From assembly GCA_903932805.1 (NCBI GenBank), contig CAIZHO010000051.1, positions 1 through 11,547 on the forward strand: DNA of 11,547 nucleotides, written 5' to 3'. Position numbers and translations under genes: made by a program. The notes beneath the pieces are model-generated. The model saw only the letters and a program-made list of their open reading frames with translations. It was not told the DNA's origin and ran no database searches. The number at the start of each line of letters is the position of its first letter. The first letter of the stretch is position 1. The stretch comes from an uncultured Roseiflexaceae bacterium (lineage in GTDB: Bacteria; Chloroflexota; Chloroflexia; Chloroflexales; Roseiflexaceae). Positions 7,233 through 11,547 of this stretch are shown one piece after another.

Positions 7233-7714
7233 CACACCACACTGCTCCTGCTGCCCATGAATTGACACAACTTTTGGTGACGCTCGTCGAAAACTGCGAT
7301 ATGTATCTCGACATGCCGAAGCGTGATGCAGAGTTTGAACAGATGCGCAATCGTATGCGGAATGAACGGGATCGCATCCGACAGACTGCCGACGCAGATC
7401 GTGGATTGGTTGCGACCATCGATGGTGACATACAATCCCATCTCAAGGCTGTCGAAAGCCGGCTCCAGTATCGTGGTGCACAACTACCCACCTTTGAAGG
7501 GACGCTTGCGCTGTCAAATGTCAGCATAGATGCCTACAAAGACACACGCACGCATATCATCAAGCTCCGGAAGCAGGCGGATGTGTTGTTGGGAGAGGTC
7601 GACGAGATCCTCCGCTTCAATGCCACGGTGCGGACCATTGGGTACATCCTATTGGGAATTGTGTTTTTGCTGGCTGTTCTCGTGCTCACGGGCGTTATCC
7701 CGCTGTACCCATAG
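7229..7714 (+). CDS. Tail-anchored coiled-coil membrane protein, 161 aa
   Basis: The start overlaps the ATPase stop (ATGA, 7229-7232), so translation is probably coupled and the two products made in proportion. Residues about 8-134 are hydrophilic and helical, with heptad-like charged stretches such as EQMRNRMRNERDRIRQ. One hydrophobic helix (about 137-158) ends the protein, leaving only a few residues outside, so the bulk should face the cytoplasm. No signal peptide is present. The family is not recognised. Because the neighbouring ATPase lacks the membrane helices of EccC/EssC, this protein is a good candidate for its membrane dock; its topology recalls a reduced EssB/YukC or EccB-type partner, but there is no visible sequence similarity to claim homology. 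Confidence 0.72.
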   Translation: MTHHTAPAAHELTQLLVTLVENCDMYLDMPKRDAEFEQMRNRMRNERDRIRQTADADRGLVATIDGDIQSHLKAVESRLQYRGAQLPTFEGTLALSNVSIDAYKDTRTHIIKLRKQADVLLGEVDEILRFNATVRTIGYILLGIVFLLAVLVLTGVIPLYP

Positions 7715-7759
7715 AAATGTTCGGTATTGGTGCGGTACACCCAGTAAAAAGGAGCAACT

Positions 7760-8524
7760 GTGTCTGATCGATCGCCACTCTACATTTCGAATCGATTGAT
7801 GTACGGAGGCGTTATTTGTCTCGTTTTGGGAATTTTGTTATGGCTCATCCCAGTGCTGTTCCCGGGATGGTGCTTTGTCTGGTGTGCGACAACGAATGAC
7901 CCCGTCGTGACCGACTCCGCAGGCCAGGTGGATGTGTCGCTTGTGCCGACACAGACCCAGACCCCCCAACGCGCTGAGCCCCCACGGACATTGGTTCGGT
8001 TTAATGGCAACTGCGAGGGGCAAGGTCGCATTATTGGGGTCGATGTCATCGCGTCAAACTATGCACCGCAGTCACAAGACGATGCGGGCAATCCGACATT
8101 CTATTACCCCTATCACACCCTTGATTGCCGTAGTGATACATCATGGCGCACACCATATCAGTATGACAACCCATGGCTCCAATACACGTTTGCGCAGCCT
8201 GTGGTGTTACAACAGGTCATTTTGAATCCTGGCTATGACAAAAGTGACCCGTATACGGGTCGTCCACGCTGGTTTCAGAATTGGCGTGTGCGGAGTGTGC
8301 GGTTTGATGTTGCACTGAGCAACGGCTCGGTCTGTACATTCGATTGGTTTGATATACCGGATGAGCAAAGGATGCAGACATACAACCTGACATCTTGCGT
8401 GGGCACGCAAGAAGTACGGCAATTGACGATGACGATTCTCGATGCACGCCCACCCATCGACAGCGACCCGCGTGAATTCGTCGCCATCAGTGACATGATG
8501 TTTGAAGGATATACCTATGATTGA
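7760..8524 (+). CDS. Membrane-anchored discoidin-like / NADase-type glycan-binding domain protein, 254 aa
   Basis: Translation starts at GTG 7760, supported by an AAAAAGGAG ribosome site (7746-7753); no in-frame ATG gives a better start. A signal anchor spans about residues 14-35, followed by a short Thr/Gln/Pro linker (about 62-75) and a C-terminal domain of about 170 residues. That domain carries ASNYAPQ, an LDCRSDTSWRTP block, WLQYTF and VVLQQVILNPGYDK, the order seen in galactose-binding-like (F5/8 type C) domains and in the so-called NADase-type glycan-binding domain common in Chloroflexota. These normally bind carbohydrate or cell-surface ligands; binding residues were not assigned. Cys pairs outside the helix suggest extracytoplasmic disulfides. 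The gene lies 45 bases after the tail-anchored protein and overlaps the next gene by eight bases. A role in holding the machine to wall glycans is inferred. Confidence 0.75.
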   Translation: MSDRSPLYISNRLMYGGVICLVLGILLWLIPVLFPGWCFVWCATTNDPVVTDSAGQVDVSLVPTQTQTPQRAEPPRTLVRFNGNCEGQGRIIGVDVIASNYAPQSQDDAGNPTFYYPYHTLDCRSDTSWRTPYQYDNPWLQYTFAQPVVLQQVILNPGYDKSDPYTGRPRWFQNWRVRSVRFDVALSNGSVCTFDWFDIPDEQRMQTYNLTSCVGTQEVRQLTMTILDARPPIDSDPREFVAISDMMFEGYTYD

Positions 8525-9353
8525 TCATTGCCCGACTCGTCGCCTGCTGTGGCAGTGGGTTGCACTGATTGCATTGTGCTTCTTGACGGCCTGCGCATCG
8601 ACCGCTGCAACCGTATCACCATCCGCACCGACCATGCGTGCAGAACCTTCTGTCTCAGCAACAACGATGGCTTCTGCCGTACCGACTGAAACACGTGTTG
8701 CACCATCGGCAACAGACACACCACAACCTACCGACGTTCCGACCGAGACTCCGATGCCGACCGTCGAACCTCCCGCAACTGCTTCCCCTCTCGCAGCGAC
8801 GGCTGAACCATCGGACAGCACTGCAGGCGGACTTACGCAACGAAAACTCGAGGCAACAGCACTACCCGAAACGACATTTACCTACGTCTTTCCGGTGCAG
8901 AAAGCCGAGACGAATTACGGACGAGCCCATCACGACTACCCGGCAACCGACATTTTTTGTGACGTCGGTGCAGAGTTTGTCGCCGTCACATCGGGAACTG
9001 TGCATGTCGTTATCCGCGAGGACACATGGGATCCCAAGACAAACGATCCCGCGCTCCGGAGTGGGATGGCGGTCGGGATTATCGGTGATGACGGCGTCCG
9101 CTATTACGGGTCGCATCTGAGCGGCGTCGTCGCAGGTATCGAAGTCGGGATGCGCGTCGAAGCAGGCCAGCTCCTCGGATACACCGGCAAATCAGGGAAC
9201 GCACGGGGGACTCCACCCCACCTGCATTTTGGGATTTCACGCCCGTCAGCGCCTGATGACTGGCAGGTGCGTCGCGGCGAAATGAACCCGTATGAGTTTC
9301 TGCGTTCTTGGGCTAAAGGAATTCCGCTACAACCGACATTTGGTGATGAGTAA
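8517..9353 (+). CDS. M23 (LytM) metallopeptidase lipoprotein, 278 aa
   Basis: The ATG at 8517 (not the in-frame TTG at 8502) is favoured by a GAAGGA ribosome site and follows normal spacing; it overlaps the upstream gene by eight bases. A lipoprotein signal peptide ends in the lipobox L23-T24-A25-C26. Residues about 27-115 form a long Thr/Pro/Ala-rich tether. The peptidase domain holds the M23 ligand motifs HHDYPATD (H138/H139 and D145), Y-x-x-H at H200, and H235-L-H237-F-G239. All zinc-binding positions appear intact, so activity against peptidoglycan cross-links is likely, although some M23 proteins only bind. It would act on the outer face of the membrane. Within this operon it could open the wall locally for a secretion complex, in the way wall hydrolases serve other secretion systems; the protein's location is seen, the partnership inferred. 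Confidence 0.9.
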   Translation: MIDHCPTRRLLWQWVALIALCFLTACASTAATVSPSAPTMRAEPSVSATTMASAVPTETRVAPSATDTPQPTDVPTETPMPTVEPPATASPLAATAEPSDSTAGGLTQRKLEATALPETTFTYVFPVQKAETNYGRAHHDYPATDIFCDVGAEFVAVTSGTVHVVIREDTWDPKTNDPALRSGMAVGIIGDDGVRYYGSHLSGVVAGIEVGMRVEAGQLLGYTGKSGNARGTPPHLHFGISRPSAPDDWQVRRGEMNPYEFLRSWAKGIPLQPTFGDE

Positions 9354-9370
9354 CAGGGGAGGATACACAG

Positions 9371-9793
9371 ATGGAAGCACTCCAGCAATATGGTGTCTAT
9401 TTGATGGTTTTGGGAGGGTTGTTGATTGTTGCAGGGTTAATCATCGGCTACCTGTCTACGTTACCCTCGCATTCGTCAACGTTGTCAATTCCGACCGTCG
9501 TGTCGTCGAACGCTCCAAGCGCCACCGCTGCTCCCGCAGCTCCCGCTGCAGCCGCCACAGTGGCTGCTTCAGCCGTGGCAGCAGGATCAGACAACGTGAT
9601 ACACGACGATGCACCGCGGGTGACTCGTTCGCCCGATGACGCAGGGGGAGCGCCCGCTCCGGCATCGTCTTCGACGGGATCAATCAACATCGACGTCATC
9701 GAAAAGCTCGAACGGCTGAATCGCCTGCGCGAGCTGGGGACAATCACCCAAGAAGAATACACCGCCCTGCGTCAGCAAATAATGAATACCTAA
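9371..9793 (+). CDS. Membrane-anchored SHOCT-domain protein, 140 aa
   Basis: The ATG at 9371 has a GGGGAGGA ribosome site about eight bases upstream and lies 17 bases after the peptidase stop. A single N-terminal helix (about 8-30) is followed by a low-complexity Ala/Ser/Pro/Thr linker (about 35-105) and a C-terminal SHOCT domain (about 108-138), recognised from IEKLERLNRLRELGTITQEE and the following Y-x-x-L-R-x-x-I-M. SHOCT is a short helical oligomerisation module usually found at protein ends; its biochemical role is poorly known. Few charges flank the helix, so topology is uncertain, and SHOCT could face either side. In this operon it may help multimerise membrane components. Confidence 0.8.
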   Translation: MEALQQYGVYLMVLGGLLIVAGLIIGYLSTLPSHSSTLSIPTVVSSNAPSATAAPAAPAAAATVAASAVAAGSDNVIHDDAPRVTRSPDDAGGAPAPASSSTGSINIDVIEKLERLNRLRELGTITQEEYTALRQQIMNT

Positions 9794-9809
9794 GGGATTG
9801 GAGAGAGAC

Positions 9810-10325
9810 ATGTGGCGTATCGTACTCGGCCTCGGGGTATTGTTGTTTGTTGTCGGTGTTGCGGTGGACGGCCGTAGCCCTACCGTCGCATTCCGTGAAG
9901 CACTGCAATCACCTACTCCGACAGCGACGATGACCTCAACCCCTACACTGACCCCGACAATCACACAAACGCCGACACCTACGGCAACGTTCACGGCGAC
10001 GTTGACACCGTTACCGACACTGACGCCAATACCGACGCTTACCCCGAAGCCGAAGAAACTCGTTTTCTATCAAAAGAACTCAGATGACCAGCGCGGCTGT
10101 ATTTCGCTCCAGATCCGTGGCATTCGCGTCAAAAACTGGACACTGGGCATCGCAGGGCAAAAACTCGGTGCGACGTTCGACGGTGGTGGTAATGCACGGG
10201 TCTGTGGGTTGAGGCCGGGTCGAGAGTTCACATTCACGGTATACAACACTGCAGGAAAAGCGGTTGTTGGTGGGGTTGGTATCCCCTCGCGGGACAAAGC
10301 TATTTGGATCGCAGACTGGCGCTGA
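9810..10325 (+). CDS. Membrane-anchored Thr/Pro-tethered small beta-domain protein, 171 aa
   Basis: The ATG at 9810 is chosen because GGAGAGAG (9799-9806) precedes it closely; the in-frame TTG at 9798 lies before that site. A helix (about 3-20) is followed by a short spacer and a Thr/Pro repeat (about 37-85) of the TPTxTxTPT kind, a rigid extended tether. Residues about 88-171 look like a small beta domain with two Cys (perhaps one disulfide), repeated short strands and glycine turns, ending KAIWIADWR. The family is not recognised. It is the last gene of the run, 16 bases after the SHOCT gene and followed by a large palindrome. Its architecture, an anchor plus tether plus head, matches a wall-spanning surface component. 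Confidence 0.72.
   Translation: MWRIVLGLGVLLFVVGVAVDGRSPTVAFREALQSPTPTATMTSTPTLTPTITQTPTPTATFTATLTPLPTLTPIPTLTPKPKKLVFYQKNSDDQRGCISLQIRGIRVKNWTLGIAGQKLGATFDGGGNARVCGLRPGREFTFTVYNTAGKAVVGGVGIPSRDKAIWIADWR
9912..10050 (+). repeat. Degenerate Thr-Pro codon repeat (tether)
   Basis: This stretch of the preceding gene consists of imperfect ACN/CCN codon repeats encoding alternating Thr and Pro with a few Ala, Met and Leu. The DNA units vary at third positions, so the repeat is kept at protein level rather than as a recent DNA expansion. Similar but shorter tethers lie in the genes at 1070 and 8517. Confidence 0.7.
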
Positions 10326-10334
10326 GCAGTCGCT

Positions 10335-10364
10335 GTGCGAGCGGTCCGTACGGTCCGCTCGCAC
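10335..10364. terminator. Near-perfect 30-base palindrome, likely bidirectional terminator hairpin
   Basis: GTGCGAGCGG (10335-10344) pairs perfectly with CCGCTCGCAC (10355-10364); the ten bases between include CCGTACGG, itself self-complementary, so 14 of 15 pairs match across the 30 bases. It begins nine bases after the operon stop and ends six before the stop of the convergent acetyltransferase gene, the right place for a shared terminator. Neither side has a T-run, so it would be an atypical, U-tract-free terminator or an RNA-end-protecting hairpin rather than a classical intrinsic terminator. Confidence 0.6.
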
Positions 10365-10370
10365 TCCCCC

Positions 10371-11156
10371 TCACCCCCACATCACCTCGTGGTACTCCGC
10401 CACCGGCACAAACCCCAACCCGGCATACACCTGTTGCGCGCGCACATTATCGGCAGCCACATTCAAGCCAATATGCGCAATCCCGATCCCATCCAGATGC
10501 CGCAATAGGCGCGCACACACCTGACGCGCATAACCCTGGCCGCGGACCGCGGGGTGGCTGGTCACGTTGCCCAGTGCGGCCACCTGCTCGCGCTCCGACA
10601 CGACGTGGATGCCCGCTGCGGCCACCAACGCATCACCATGCCAGATCCCCGCATAACAGCCGGTCTGCACCATGCGCGCGTCGAACCAATTGCCAGGGTA
10701 TGCCTCGGTATACAAGCGCTCCAACGCATGGATGTCTTTGTCGGTCAGCATAACTGCCGCACCTGCATCGGCTGCCAACGCCGTGGTCCGGTCCTGCAAT
10801 CCCATTTTTCGATACGCACCATGTAGCTCGCCTGCATACACCGCACCGAGCATGTTCATGGTTGGGGTATCGATATGTGCATAGAACCGTTTGGGCAACA
10901 CATCGCACAGCGCCTGCACGAATTGCTCGTGGCCAGTTCCTGCATCGTTGGCATGCGTCAGTAGCACCGGTGCCCCGCCCGGTACATACAGCAATGCGAG
11001 CTGCTCAATTGTTGTCCTGTCCACCCAGCCATACCAGACGGTCTGAGGCCAAAAGAACGGATCCAAATCGCCGAGTTCATAGATGTGCCGCATCGGCTGG
11101 CGTGTCAAATATGCACGGATTGCCGTCGCATCGTGGATTGCCTGCAGTGTTGCCAT
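10371..11156 (-). CDS. GNAT family N-acetyltransferase (FR47-like), 261 aa
   Basis: The start at 11156 (MATLQAIHD) has GAGGAA about seven bases upstream; longer in-frame starts reach into the neighbouring promoter region and even across the start of the divergent gene, so they are rejected. The C-terminal domain is GNAT: acetyl-CoA motif A is VRGQGYARQ (R205, G206, G208, A210), followed by IGLNVAADNVRAQQVYAGLGF, the typical N-x-x-x-x-x-x-x-Y-x-x-x-GF ending of FR47-like acetyltransferases. The first half (residues 1-130) has a weaker GNAT-like domain with a DLDPFFWP block, as in two-domain GNATs. It should transfer an acetyl group from acetyl-CoA to an amine; the substrate is unknown. It runs opposite to the operon, so it is not part of the secretion-like cluster. 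It is divergent from the LysE-type exporter, with 82 bases between starts. Confidence 0.85.
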   Translation of the reverse strand: MATLQAIHDATAIRAYLTRQPMRHIYELGDLDPFFWPQTVWYGWVDRTTIEQLALLYVPGGAPVLLTHANDAGTGHEQFVQALCDVLPKRFYAHIDTPTMNMLGAVYAGELHGAYRKMGLQDRTTALAADAGAAVMLTDKDIHALERLYTEAYPGNWFDARMVQTGCYAGIWHGDALVAAAGIHVVSEREQVAALGNVTSHPAVRGQGYARQVCARLLRHLDGIGIAHIGLNVAADNVRAQQVYAGLGFVPVAEYHEVMWG

Positions 11157-11202
11157 GAGGTTCCTCGTGTACCATCTGATTTCTCTGAGGATAGCACCAA
11201 TC

Positions 11203-11224
11203 TGCGCTACCATAGGGTATCGCA
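11203..11224. promoter_or_regulatory. Dyad in divergent intergenic region, possible operator
   Basis: TGCGCTACC (11203-11211) and GGTATCGCA (11216-11224) are inverted copies with one mismatch, separated by ATAG. The dyad lies in the 82 bases between the acetyltransferase and the exporter start codons, 14 bases before the exporter ATG, where a repressor or activator dimer could act on either gene. LysE-family exporters are often controlled by a linked regulator, but no regulator gene is visible. Operator function is inferred from symmetry and place only. Confidence 0.35.
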
Positions 11225-11238
11225 AGCCGGGGACATCC

Positions 11239-11547
11239 ATGCTCAGCATCTATATTCTGTCAATCGTTCTGCTCATCGTTGCACCAGGCGCAAACATGAT
11301 GCTCATCCTGGGGATCGCCAGCAGCGGCGGATCTGCGGCAGCGCGCCGTGCCGTTGCGGGGTTGACCAGCGGCGTCCTCTGTCATACCGCCCTCGCTGCC
11401 ACCGGCGGGTCGATTGCCTTGCAGCGCTGGCCCGATGCGTTACACTTCATCCAAGTCCTGGGTGGCTTGGTGCTCATCTGGATCGGCGGCCAGATGCTCT
11501 ACCGGCAGCTCCGTTGGGACCCGACCGGCCCCCGACCTGACCGCCAC
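11239..11547 (+). CDS. LysE/RhtB family amino-acid exporter, N-terminal 103 aa (cut by window edge)
   Basis: The frame from ATG 11239 is open to the window end (103 codons). It begins MLSIYILSIVLLIVAPGANM and contains the family signature P-G-x-N/P-M near residue 16-20, followed by hydrophobic helices at about 20-27, 44-60 and 72-88, and a GLTSG block at about 43-47, all typical of the first half of LysE/RhtB translocators (about 205 aa, six helices). These export amino acids such as lysine, homoserine or threonine; substrate cannot be told. CGGGGA lies about nine bases upstream as ribosome site. A long shadow frame (11085-11540) covers the same bases but gives a basic, Cys/Arg-rich nonsense peptide. 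Confidence 0.85.
   Translation, partial: MLSIYILSIVLLIVAPGANMMLILGIASSGGSAAARRAVAGLTSGVLCHTALAATGGSIALQRWPDALHFIQVLGGLVLIWIGGQMLYRQLRWDPTGPRPDRH

Noticed and set aside
7715..7759. Small stem (GGTG-CACC) in the 45-base gap after the tail-anchored gene as an internal terminator
   Set aside because: Only four base pairs, no T-run, and a strong ribosome site follows directly.
8502..8516. TTG start at 8502 for the M23 lipoprotein
   Set aside because: The ribosome-binding GAAGGA lies within this extension and points to ATG 8517, which also gives a normal lipoprotein signal length.
9798..9809. TTG start at 9798 for the last operon gene
   Set aside because: GGAGAGAG lies after it and just before ATG 9810.
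9912..10050. Thr/Pro coding stretch as a minisatellite or CRISPR-like array
   Set aside because: Units are irregular and vary at third codon positions; no constant repeat with spacers is seen here or elsewhere in the window.
11085..11540. Plus-strand 151-codon frame at the right end
   Set aside because: Its product is basic and rich in Cys, His and Arg with no family features; the overlapping frame from 11239 reads as a LysE-family protein.

Overview
The window looks like a chromosomal segment of a Chloroflexota bacterium, possibly of the Chloroflexia (Herpetosiphon or Chloroflexus relatives). This is inferred from several exported proteins built as one membrane helix, a Thr/Pro-rich tether and a small beta domain, from a discoidin-like glycan-binding domain often seen in that phylum, and from M23 and SHOCT proteins of familiar Chloroflexota style. 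No rRNA, marker gene or database search supports the placement, so it is tentative.

Layout. Positions 1-882 (minus strand) hold two exported proteins of unknown function in tandem; the second is only a signal peptide cut by the window edge. A 187-base divergent intergenic region follows. Positions 1070-2533 (plus) encode a membrane-anchored protein with two probable beta domains. After a 130-base gap, an unbroken run of ten plus-strand genes spans 2664-10325, with gaps of at most 45 bases and two overlaps: two WXG100-like proteins, a helical protein with a CxC-x3-CxC cluster, a 66-residue protein, a 1110-residue three-cassette FtsK/SpoIIIE-type ATPase, a tail-anchored coiled-coil protein, a membrane-anchored glycan-binding-like protein, an M23 (LytM) lipoprotein, a membrane-anchored SHOCT protein and a Thr/Pro-tethered beta protein. 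A long near-perfect palindrome at 10335-10364 closes the run. A GNAT acetyltransferase (minus) and a truncated LysE-family exporter (plus) follow, divergently arranged; they look like ordinary housekeeping genes.

How the genes may work together. Tandem WXG100-like proteins beside a multi-cassette FtsK/SpoIIIE ATPase are the hallmark of type VII (ESX/Ess) secretion, so the operon probably encodes a divergent type VII-like system. The WXG proteins would be substrates or export partners, the ATPase the motor, and the tail-anchored protein a membrane dock. The M23 lipoprotein could open the wall, and the single-helix proteins could make the extracytoplasmic part. No polytopic membrane protein (EccD-, EsaA- or YukC-like) is encoded, the ATPase has no transmembrane helices or FHA domain, and only its central cassette has intact Walker motifs. 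This is either a pared-down or new type VII architecture, or a WXG/FtsK machine with another job.
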